NCBI RefSeq assembly: GCF_901709675.1
Contig: NC_051095.1
Coordinates: forward strand, 15,017,456 to 15,081,455
DNA from: Syngnathus acus
Lineage: Eukaryota; Chordata; Actinopteri; Syngnathiformes; Syngnathidae
Direction of reading: 5' to 3'
DNA length: 64,000 nt
The translations under genes were made by a program, and so were the position numbers. The notes under the pieces are model-generated. The model saw only the letters and a list, made by a program, of their open reading frames with translations, was not told the DNA's origin and did no database searches. Each line of letters opens with the position of its first letter. The first letter of the stretch is position 1. Positions 55,358-64,000 of the stretch are shown piece after piece.

Positions 55358-56388
55358 ATGGCGGATGACAAGGTGAGGAGAGCTTTCCTTCTTTTAATGC
55401 ATTAATTCTTAATACCGAGTCAGTCCGTAGTTATGACAAGAAATGGGAAATTGAAAATGGATCCCGTTGAAGTATGTCAAGCTCTCATCGAATTTATGGT
55501 CGCACCAGTTTGCCAATAAACAGAGATGTTTAACTTTAATAATGGAAATCGTAAATGACATGTATTACATTGCATCGCTGTTTGCATGAATGAAAACCAA
55601 GAATTAGGATGGTATTTGTGACCGGTGGAAACATGAACCACTTGTCTATTTTTAGGATCCCCTGAAAAAGTTGAAAGACTTGACACAGCTCAAAAATCAA
55701 TTGGAGGAAATCCAGAAGAGAGTGGAGAACGAAATCTCTGTAGGAATTCCTCAGGTACTTGCGTGGTTGCTGTCACGTGACTAAAGCCAAACACAAATCC
55801 CCCCCAACCTCAAAGTTGCCCACTTAGATTGTATCAGTGATCAGAAGCCAATATTAACACTGTTTGTTAAAGCTAATCTTTTATCGTACTGCAGCTCTGC
55901 TTACCTTCTGGCTTTGACGTAATTTATGCTTCAACCGCGACTTGAATGTGGCTGCCAGGTCATTGGCGGAGAAACCCGTTATGCTATAAGGTTATTATAA
56001 CAAAAAAGTAACGCAAGCTAAATTGAGAAGAGAAATTTCAACAACAAAATCAATGAAAACTAGTAACTACTAAACTAACTACAATATGCGAAAATCTTTG
56101 TCAGTATGAGCATGCAGGGGTATCAACACTCCTCTGTGGTTAGTGAAATTTGTGAAAGAGTTTGATTTTCAGTTTAATGTCATCTTCACCTTGCAGGGTG
56201 GCTCGCTGTCGGGATCTCCGTTCCTGAAGGGCTTCCTGGCTGGTTATGTAGTGGCTAAGCTGCGCTCTTCCGCCATCTTTGGGGTGCTGCTGGGGACAGT
56301 CACTGGCATCTACGCAGCACAGAACTATCAAGTGCCTAACATTGAAAGGACCGTCAAAGACTTTCTCAACAACTTGAAAAAAAAGTAA
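55358..56388 (+). CDS. slc35a4 (upstream ORF): SLC35A4 upstream-ORF microprotein
   Basis: A 101-residue protein over three exons: 55358-55372 (MADDK), 55656-55754 and 56197-56388. All junctions are in phase 0 with good donors (AAG|GTGAGG, CTCAG|GTACTT) and acceptors (TTTTTAG, CACCTTGCAG). The N-terminal half is charged and helical (LKKLKDLTQLKNQLEEIQKR). Next comes a glycine-rich apolar segment FLKGFLAGYVVAKLRSSAIF plus GVLLGTVTGIYAA, which reads as a membrane helix. The end is VKDFLNNLKKK. It closely resembles the human microprotein from the SLC35A4 mRNA, reported at the mitochondrial inner membrane. It lies on the same transcript as the transporter, 201 nt ahead of it. The start context (AAAAATGG) is strong. 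Confidence 0.92.
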
Positions 56389-56436
56389 TTTGGGCAGGCT
56401 GGCAAAAGCCTGGTGCTAGTTCTTGTTTGCTCAGTG

Positions 56437-56472
56437 ATGGACTGCAATTTTTACATTTTATTTATGATGTAG
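56437..56472 (+). other. Short upstream ORF in slc35a4 leader
   Basis: ATG followed by ten sense codons and TAG between the microprotein stop and the transporter start. It is probably a leader element with no conserved peptide. The start context is moderate (GTGATGG). Confidence 0.5.
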
Positions 56473-56563
56473 GACTTCAATTTGCAGCGTTTGGTCCGTC
56501 ACGTTTCATAACATTCATTTGGTTTCTCCTTGTGATTGCCTTAAGTTAACTGCACTGGAATTC

Positions 56564-56593
56564 ATGTATTTAATTTTGTGTTATCAACAATGA
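56564..56593 (+). other. Short upstream ORF overlapping the slc35a4 start
   Basis: ATG at 56564 opens nine sense codons and stops at TGA 56591-56593. The stop overlaps the first in-frame transporter ATG (56590) as ATGA. A second in-frame transporter ATG sits at 56599, six bases after the stop. Confidence 0.6.
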
Positions 56594-57549
56594 TTGCGAT
56601 GCAGAATGAGAAGTCGAGGTACGGGAAGCGGTGGCTGCCGAGGGTACGGTGGGGGGCCCTCTTATGCGTGATGGTCCTCATCTACGGCACGCATGCGCCG
56701 CTCATCGCTCTGAGCAAAGCGGAGGGCCGCATCCCTTTCAACCCTTCCTCATGCGTCGTCATGATCGAGTTGGTCAAGCTGCTCGTGTCTTTCGCCACTC
56801 TCATTACGACCGGGGGCGCGTCGACCTTCCTCGCGCCTCCCTCCCCGTTCCTCGTGGCCCCCTACGCCGCCCCCGCCGCACTCTACGCCCTCAATAACAA
56901 CCTGGTTGTCCTTATGCAGGCTCACATGGACCCAAGTTCTTTCCAGGTCCTCAGCAACCTCAAAATTGCCACCACCGCTCTGCTCTACTCTCTGTGCTTA
57001 GGCAAGAGGCTGCGCTGGGGTCAGTGGGCCAGTCTGGGGCTCCTCATGGCGGCGGGAGTGTGCCATAGCTACACCAGCCTGGACCCAGCAGACACGGGCG
57101 AGACGCAGCAAGAGATCAGGCTTCATATCACTGCGTGGGGGCTTTTCCTCATGCTGGTGTATTGCTGTGCATCTGGGCTGGCAGCCGTTTATACAGAAAA
57201 GGTGCTGAAGGGTCAGAAGCTGCCACTCAGCGTTCAAAATCTCTACCTCTACGTTTTTGGTGTGCTCATCAACGGACTGTCTTCTTTCGCTGCCCTCGCG
57301 AGTGACAAGAGCTTTTTAGAAGGGTACTCGTGGACTGTCTGGGCTATCATAGCGGGACAGGCGGCTAACGGCCTTCTGATGTCTGTACTGTTGAAACACG
57401 GCAGCGGCATCACTCGGCTGTTCGTCATCTCCTGCTCCATGCTGGTCAACGCTGTGATGTCGTGGGCAGTTTTAGGGCTGCAGCTGACTTTCTTCTTCTC
57501 GATACCACTCGCCATGGTCGCCCTGGCAGCTTTTCTTTACTACACATAG
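56590..57549 (+). CDS. slc35a4: SLC35A4 nucleotide-sugar-transporter family protein
   Basis: An intronless 319-residue ORF in the last exon of the transcript. The protein is a Golgi-type SLC35A transporter with about ten hydrophobic helices. Human SLC35A4 has been linked to CDP-ribitol or nucleotide-sugar handling, but its substrate is not firmly settled. Landmarks of the family are YGTHAPLIALS, ALNNNLVVLMQAHMDPSSFQ, VLSNLKIATTALLYSLCLGK, GLAAVYTEKVLK, QNLYLYVFGVLING and GSGITRLFVISCSMLVNAV. The first ATG (56590) gives MIAMQNEK. The second (56599) gives MQNEK, and either could be used. The frame is GC-rich compared with the surrounding non-coding DNA. Confidence 0.93.
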   Translation: MIAMQNEKSRYGKRWLPRVRWGALLCVMVLIYGTHAPLIALSKAEGRIPFNPSSCVVMIELVKLLVSFATLITTGGASTFLAPPSPFLVAPYAAPAALYALNNNLVVLMQAHMDPSSFQVLSNLKIATTALLYSLCLGKRLRWGQWASLGLLMAAGVCHSYTSLDPADTGETQQEIRLHITAWGLFLMLVYCCASGLAAVYTEKVLKGQKLPLSVQNLYLYVFGVLINGLSSFAALASDKSFLEGYSWTVWAIIAGQAANGLLMSVLLKHGSGITRLFVISCSMLVNAVMSWAVLGLQLTFFFSIPLAMVALAAFLYYT

Positions 57550-57665
57550 CCGATTCTTCACTAGAAGCGCCAAGCACTGTTTTCATACTCATTCTTTGGT
57601 TTTGCATATTTATTTCTTGCTTTTTTTATTTCTATGTTGTGTGTAAAGATGAAAATTGAACATAT

Positions 57666-57671
57666 AATAAA
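57666..57671 (+). terminator. slc35a4: slc35a4 polyadenylation signal
   Basis: AATAAA 116 bases after the transporter stop, in AT-rich sequence followed by T-rich sequence. It gives a short 3' UTR. Confidence 0.75.
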
Positions 57672-57784
57672 TCTAACCATTTCATTGTTACTCATACACT
57701 CAATGGCCAATTATGTATGCGTGTCTAATGGAATACAATGCAAGAGCTGCATCAAAATGTCTGCTTTTAGCACTATAGGCTAAA

Positions 57785-58130
57785 TGCCATCCACCCATTT
57801 TCTATAGTGTGTGTGTGACCTCGTTAGGATCACAGGGTAAGGTGGAGGCCTACTGGAATTGACTTTCGACCTTTTGTCTAAAGTCAGCTTAGACTGCCTC
57901 TCGATCAAAAATGCCCAAGTCCGGTCCTCGAGCTCCTAACCAGGCAGTTTTAGGTGTACCCCTCCTGCTAAACACCTGATTGAAATAATCAGTTCATCAG
58001 CAAGCTTTGCGAAAGCCTTCTCACGAACCTGAGGATTTTATTTTTGCAGCAAGAATGCATCCAAAACAGACTGGATAGGGCCTCAAAGACCTATCTTGGG
58101 CAGCCCTGGTCGAGATTATCCACGACCCTA
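57785..58130. mobile_element. Interspersed-repeat pieces between slc35a4 and the kinesin-like gene
   Basis: 57785-57880 is a decayed minus-orientation GGAT-tail fragment (CATCCACCCATTTTCTATAG). About 57905-58115 is a different family (AAGTCCGGTCCTCGAGCTCC ... ACACCTGATTGAAATAATCA ... TTGGGCAGCCCTGG). Its two ends are inversely similar in short motifs (GTCCGG/CCTGG, GGTGT/ACACC), as in small non-autonomous transposons common in fish. Confidence 0.5.
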
Positions 58131-58295
58131 ATAAGAACAAACGCTATAAAATGCATGGATGGGTGCATTTAGATACTGCACCACTGAAAATGGCCACCAC
58201 AGTAATACACAAAAATTCCTCATTAGATTGTCATGACCTCGTTTGATTCCTGCCTCAGGCATGATTCCAGTCCACTTTCTTTTACTTTAATACTA

Positions 58296-58628
58296 TTCCT
58301 TCATCCATTTTCTGAACCGCTTTATCTTTATGAGGGCTGCAGGAATGATAGAGCCTATCCCAGAAGTCTTTAGGCGGCAGCCGGGGTACACCCTGATCGG
58401 TCACCAGCCAAATACAGGGCGCACACACGCAAACAACCACCCACAATCACTCCCACCGAAAATTTGGAGTGGTCAATCGGCCTACCACACATGTTTTTTT
58501 TGGGGTTTTTTTTTATAATGTGGGAGGAAACCCACACAGGCACAAAACTCCAAACAAGAAGGCAGAAGTGGGAATTGAGCCCCGCACCGCTGAACTGTGA
58601 GGCTAACCAGTGCACCACTGTTCCGCCG
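58296..58628 (-). mobile_element. GGAT-tailed retroposon, minus orientation
   Basis: The plus strand starts TTCATCCATTTTCTGAACCG and ends GAGGCTAACCAGTGCACCAC plus TGTTCCGCC. It has full family order and moderate divergence. No perfect target duplication was found. Confidence 0.75.
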
Positions 58629-58864
58629 TGATAATATTCATTTTAATTTAATAAATGATGTATTCTTGTACTCATTCATTTCATTGAATTCTCATACATC
58701 AATACGCTTGCACTCAAATTTTTGCATTTGAGCATTCGCTTGCAATTTCCACAAAAGTTGCACATTTTCTAATACATTAAGGAGTGCTACACAAGGTCCA
58801 GTAAGTTCTCATGCACCTACAACGTTTAGTCACATGTTCCTTTTGGGAGGTAATTGTGCTCACC

Positions 58865-61800
58865 TCACTTAGTGAGAGTATCTTTCAACTCCCCCAGAGC
58901 TGTGAAAAATAAATAAAAACAAGAGTTACTACAGTAAAGGATGAGTAAGTGTAGAACTAAACCCACCTTTACGCAGTTGTTTGTTGTTGGCCTGCAGCTG
59001 CTGGTTCTGAGCAGATAGGTAAACAGCATCGTGCACAGCCTCTAGCAGCACGCTTCTGTATCTGGCCTCAGACGTCCTCCTCAGATCTTCGCTCGATTCA
59101 TAAAACCTCCTGAACACCTTCAGAGACACATGTTCATGAAAGAAAAAAAATAAGGCAGGGTAAACAACATATTTGGGGATAAAAACAAAACAAACAACAC
59201 AAAAAAACACTTAATTGCAGGCATCAGAAATTTCATGCGAGCTCCGGTGTTTGTAATTAAGGAACAACTCCAGTTACACGAACACAAACAAAGGTCATAG
59301 GGCAGGTTGTGGGTTGCCCCATCCCATGGTGCTGTTTTCCTTTCTTTTATTTCACACTTGATTCATTGATTGAGCACAAAATGTCTCATAATCCTCATGC
59401 ATCTTTGAGTCTGTTCAATCTTTTTATTTTTGAACAGTTTCAACCACTTTTTTTCCTTCATTTGAATGGCTAATGTGCGGCTCTTAGCCATTTGGGGGCA
59501 GTATAATACAAAGATGCCTACCAAGAACAGTTTCACGACCAAGTAAATTGAATTAATATACTGTAACAAAATGTTTTTTTTTTTTTGCTGAGGATAAAAA
59601 TATGTCTGTCTGTTTGTTTGTTTTTACCAGTGTCATTGCATTGAAATAGACCAATAATATTATGTGAAGTAAAAGTATAGAATACATATTTGGGCTTTGC
59701 ATGGAAGGGTAAACTGCGAGGGTAAATACTCAGGGAGACAGCAGTCCCCTAAAAAAAAAAAAAAGAGTGGAGAGACAAAAGATGAATGAAAAAGTTAACA
59801 TTTATACCCTGCGACGGATGGACCCACCTGCAGGCTCTCTTCTCTTAGACGTTGCACTTCACTTTGATGCTTGTGACGCTGCACCAGCAGGTCCTTGCGG
59901 GCCTGCTCCGCTTCCGCTCGCAGGGCCTCCATCTGCAGCATCAGAACCCGTCTCTCATTGCTCATCACCAGCAGCTCTCTCTGCACGCCCTCACCCTAAG
60001 GATTGATTATTTTCATCATTTGACATTTACGCTCTATTATTAATGTGCGTTTATAGTTTTCTTCACATTTCCACAAAATTACACATTGATGGCCTTCTTT
60101 GCCGCCCCCCCCCCTCCACAATGAATCACCTCAAGTGACTCAGCATCCTCTCCAAAGAAAGATAACACGCTGAATAATAATACAGTATGAAACATATACA
60201 GCTTACTGGAAGCTGCTCCCTCGTCAAGTCTCTCTGTATTTTCTCCACCTCCTGCTGAATTAATCTCCCGCTGAGCTCTTTCAGTTGCCTCCTACGCTCG
60301 TATGCATGGCAGTCTTCCAACTGATACTCATCATTTAACTTAAAAAAAGCAGAAAGGGGGGGAGGGCTTTAGTGAGAGTGTCTTGTGCATACAGAAAGCC
60401 TTCAAATGATTAAAAGGCACAAGGGAGATGAAGCGAGTTACTTGTAGACAGAGGTCACATTTTTCTGCAGGAATATTCTTAATCGGTTCCTTTCTGAGAG
60501 GCTCCATCAACTGCAGGATCCTTGTTATGCTCTCCTGGACTTTCTCCAGGCTCCCTGTGCCTTCTGCAGATATGAGAAGCAGAACATACAGTCACTGGTC
60601 AAATCACCTGTGCAATCAAGTCACGTTCAAGAATAGGGCATATCAAAAGATCTACCTTAAAGAAAATAATAAGGCTTAATTTTTTTAGATTCCTGGAAGT
60701 ATCTGGATTCTTTTGTGTGCTAAACAGATTTATTGTGGAACTTGTTCAGAGTCCAAACACGGGCAAAAACAAAAAGTGAAATGTTGTGAACTGTGGATTG
60801 TCTTGAACTTGATTATTAGTTGTATGGGACCTACATAAACCACACTAATGGTTTTCTGTAGAAATCAGTGCTGCCATTTACATACAGATATTTCTAGTAG
60901 GAGTTTGCAATGATGTACTACAACAGTATTGAAGACGCCTTTATAATGTTGACGTATTTATGATAAGATGGGTAACAAGATACTCAATATAATGCAGTCG
61001 TGTAAACAAAAACGGATAAAGTCAACACGCTCCAGTTCGGATGCCAGGTTTTTGTAATATAATAAAATGAGACCAAGATAAAAAAAATAAAATAATCCAT
61101 TTATAATTTGCAGACTTGGATGAGATGGCGAGACTTGTTTGAGGCAGTTGAAAAGAAAACCTGCTTCAAATATAGAAATCCCGATTCCTACTAATGTAGC
61201 AAAGAGGAGGGTGACAAAAACGTATGGCCAGCGTTTATAAATATCATGATATAAATAACATTATAGTAGTGGAAATTATAATCATATAGGTGGACTTTGT
61301 GAACAGCTCTTATATTGGAACTTTTGGAAATCTACAGATGTGCTGATTTGTGAAGTGTCCTGTTTACCTCTTACATGTCCCTCCATTTCCTGCCTTAAGT
61401 CTTCCTGCAAACTTTTCACGGTGTCTGAAGTATTTTCGGGATTGATGTTGTGACCTCCAGATAAGTGACCGTCCATTTGGATCTTTTGGAGGCCACACAG
61501 CTGCCAAAAAAACAGAATATTTATTTTCCGGGGCCGGGGTATAAATCAGTAGTGATACTTAAGTTACATTTTATTCTTTTAGATTTTGTATTTGTACATT
61601 TTAGTATTCACTTGACTTATTACGTGCAATTGAAAACAGCCACTGCAATTACATTGCAAGGTTGGGACAGTTAATGAAAACAAATGAAATAAGATAAAAA
61701 TTGGGAAGAAAAACTATTTTGTTAACAAAATAAAAAATAAATGCCAAATGTATCACATAGCGATATTACGTGTCATTTAGAACCCTCTATTTATTGAGTA

Positions 61801-63960
61801 TGATATTTTTTCTCCTCAAAAGCCTGACGTATTTGAACAGACACATGCATGCCTCAGATAATCCTTCAGAGGGCAGGGATCTGCCATCAGATGGCTTTTC
61901 AGTGACCTTGCAAGACGGCTCTAACTGGGAAAAGAGAGATAACTGATTTTGAAACGTTACTTTGTCAAAATTTGAAGAGGGAGGTAAAACAATAAAATAA
62001 AATGTTTATTCAGATACTATTAAATGCACACTGGGAAGGTGCATTGTAAAAATACTCAATATTGATCACAAGTATTTGAGTAAAACCGTGTTAGAAAGCG
62101 GTGTAAGTCATTTGAAACAGTAGGTCATTGAATTCTGGATTATTATTTGATTAATTATTAATGAAGTCTTGATTTTCCAACTACACTCTTAAAATATGTA
62201 AGCAAAAATAAGCCATTCTGCACAAATGATAGAGAAAGTTGTCAATTCTGACTATGTTCATGCACATGCTTTGACTACTAACCCTAACCCAACAAGCGAG
62301 ACTATTGAAAGATTTCAGGCCTTCCGCTTTGCAAAATAAAAAGTTTGTGACCCGCAAAGTTAATAAAATAATGAAAAGAAAAGAAAAAAGCTGAAATATT
62401 CCTTTTCTCTATTGCCAAATCCTTCGGTGGTGTTCTCAAGGTTGCTGTTTGCAGTTGTATTATTGATTCGAAGTGGGTAAAGTTATTTTTGATGTTTGGA
62501 AATACAAAAATGTTAAGCTTGTTATGAAATCAAGATTTTTAAGCATCGTAACCGGACTCGTCCATACAATATGATACAAATCAAAAGTCATGTGTGGAAG
62601 TTGATTTCCCCTTCAATTGTTCTGTTTTTTTGTTCAAAAGAACCAATAAAGTCTCCATTTTCAAACAATCAGATCATTTTGTTAACTTGTCCATGCTTCA
62701 GGTTTTATCGGGTTAACTGCGGGAGTACTTAGTACCTTAGTGTAAAGGAGGAAAGGTCGCAGCGACACTACGGCCTTGCTCAAGTCACCTATCTAATTAT
62801 TAGGAGGCTAAGTCGACAGATGTATAAGGATCAAACCTTAAGTTTAATCCTTTGTGATTCTTCCCTTTTCTTCTCCCACGACTGCTCTTTCACAATCTGT
62901 TGAATGGACCACACACTTATGAATTCAATATGTTTGACACATATTTCACTGTTGATGTTATAAATGACCTGCAGGCTTTGGATGAGCTCAGCAAGCCTGT
63001 GGATGTTATACGTCCCATTAGCCGAATCTGACATCATCACATGTCTCAGCCCCATAATATGACCTCGGATCTCTTGCTCCGTTTTCTTTGGACTCCAGCA
63101 AAATTGGGAAGGCCTCGTCACTAAACGCTTCACTCTTTGGGCCAAAGCTAAAGCAGATGGCGTCTCGTCATCCAAATTGCCTGTAATGAGGAAGAGGAAG
63201 ACTCGCGCTCTGAGCAAAGGTTAGATTGGAAGTGGAGAGAGGCAGAGCAAAGCACCTTGAGGTTGGATAAAGTAGATGAGCGCCGTCCTGCTATTTCCTG
63301 TGAGAGCGTCGCTTAGGAGGATGTGCAAGAGTGCATCGGTTTTGGCGGCCTCACGTGGGAGTTGATCCATAACCTTCAGCAGTGGGCTGATGCTGGAGAC
63401 ATGACATGGCATGAAATGCCATAAATGTTTTCAAATTTGAGATGGGATTTAATAACCATTTTATGGACATTTTCAAATGCTGTCACTGCTGGCAACACCT
63501 TGGGCTAGTCGCCAGTCACTCGCAGAACACATAGAACCTAACTTACTAAGTTACGAAATGTGGCGCCAAATTACTTGTTCACGCTGATTGCGGGCATTGT
63601 TGGGCATAAGTGTAAAAAGTGAAGTGGCACGCTTAGGAATGTTTTGCATTTTGGGTGACTATTGATTTTATTTTTAGAAAATGGCATGTCTTGTTTAGTG
63701 TAGTCACATTGTGTATCAGTGCATCTGGATCCAGACAAGATTGGCTCATTTCCATATCTTATTAAACACCAAATTGCAGCTATACTTCTTACTTTGTGGC
63801 AAACATATAAGGATAAATACTATGTAAAAATTGGACATGTTGTCGACAGACCCCATGAGGTCCGTCTCGTTGGCTCCTCCCACCAGACCGAACACCCGCA
63901 GTCTGCTACGACAGAGTTGAAAGGCCACTTCATCGTTTTGGAGTTTCCACTCCACTGCAA
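58865..63960 (-). CDS. Divergent kinesin-like coiled-coil protein, 3' part
   Basis: Partial: upstream exons lie beyond the right edge. Minus-strand exons in coding order: 63960-63852, 63392-63256, 63180-62837, 61924-61829, 61500-61368, 60563-60442, 60338-60207, 59995-59828, 59117-58967, 58899-58865, giving about 475 residues. All phases join. The first three exons align with the C-terminal half of a kinesin motor: VEWK then RLRVFGLVGGA (switch II region), LLHILLSDALTGNSRTALIY (for the usual LLxDSLGGNSxT) and NLDDETPSALALAQRVKRL (for NxxETLxTLRxAxRAK). Switch II DLAGSE is replaced by GLVGGA, so motor activity is doubtful. The rest is charged coiled coil (EALRAEAEQARKDLLVQRHK), ending KALGELKDTLTK. 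The donor after 61829 (TAC|GTCAGG) is weak. I do not recognise an orthologue name. Confidence 0.72.
63852..63960 (-). other. Switch II exon of the kinesin-like gene
   Basis: Reads VAVEWKLQNDEVAFQLCRSR then LRVFGLVGGANETDLMG. In active kinesins this strand and loop carry LVDLAGSE. Here the Asp, Ser and Glu are replaced by Gly, Gly and Ala. The acceptor TTTTCACAG and the phase-2 donor GG|GTCTGT fit the next exon (ISPLLKVMDQL). Confidence 0.65.
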
Positions 63961-64000
63961 CTGTGAAAAGCCAACTACATCTGCAGAACACAAAAGTACC

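Noticed and set aside
58865-63960. Assignment of the kinesin-like gene to CCDC78 or a named KIF
   Set aside because: The coiled-coil tail did not match what I know of CCDC78, and the switch II is too divergent to place among named kinesins, so no symbol is given.

Overview
The window is vertebrate nuclear DNA, almost certainly from a teleost fish. Genes are split into short exons with GT-AG introns. The introns carry microsatellites, inverted-repeat transposons and many copies of a retroposon with a GGAT-repeat tail. The gene order is the vertebrate chromosome-5q32-type neighbourhood: two class III receptor tyrosine kinases in tandem, followed by hmgxb3 and slc35a4. Exon boundaries were placed by hand from splice consensus, reading-phase continuity and family resemblance. 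No search was run.

Layout. (1) 1-28.6 kb, plus strand: pdgfrb, with a candidate non-coding first exon ending at 1405, a 9.4 kb first intron and 22 coding exons (10858-27292) encoding about 1093 residues ending in DSFL. (2) 28.9-44.9 kb, plus strand: csf1r, with a candidate non-coding exon ending at 29021 and 21 coding exons (30536-43966) encoding about 999 residues ending in NNYQFC. (3) 54.4-45.8 kb, minus strand: hmgxb3, about 20 coding exons and 1259 residues, with an HMG box and two similar cysteine modules. (4) 55.36-57.67 kb, plus strand: slc35a4. Its leader encodes a separate 101-residue protein, the counterpart of the SLC35A4 upstream microprotein, spread over three exons. The 319-residue Golgi-type transporter ORF follows in the last exon. 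hmgxb3 and slc35a4 share a short head-to-head promoter dense in CCAAT motifs. (5) 64.0-58.9 kb, minus strand: the 3' part of a divergent kinesin-like coiled-coil gene that runs off the right edge.

How the genes relate. pdgfrb and csf1r are tandem paralogues with matching phases across the kinase exons. One is the mural-cell and mesenchymal PDGF receptor. The other is the macrophage (and, in fish, pigment-cell) CSF1/IL34 receptor. They share a juxtamembrane YxxxDPxxLPY element, a split kinase and PI3K-type YxxM sites in the insert.

Most notable points: the bicistronic slc35a4 transcript, whose last small upstream ORF overlaps the transporter start as ATGA; a kinesin-like protein with a degenerate switch II; a telomere-like CCCTAA array with a 156-bp higher-order period lodged inside a retroposon that still has a 13-bp target duplication; and a family of GGAT-tailed retroposons, one reduced to 67 bp but still flanked by a perfect 13-bp duplication. 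No tRNA, rRNA, CRISPR or bacterial-type features were seen.
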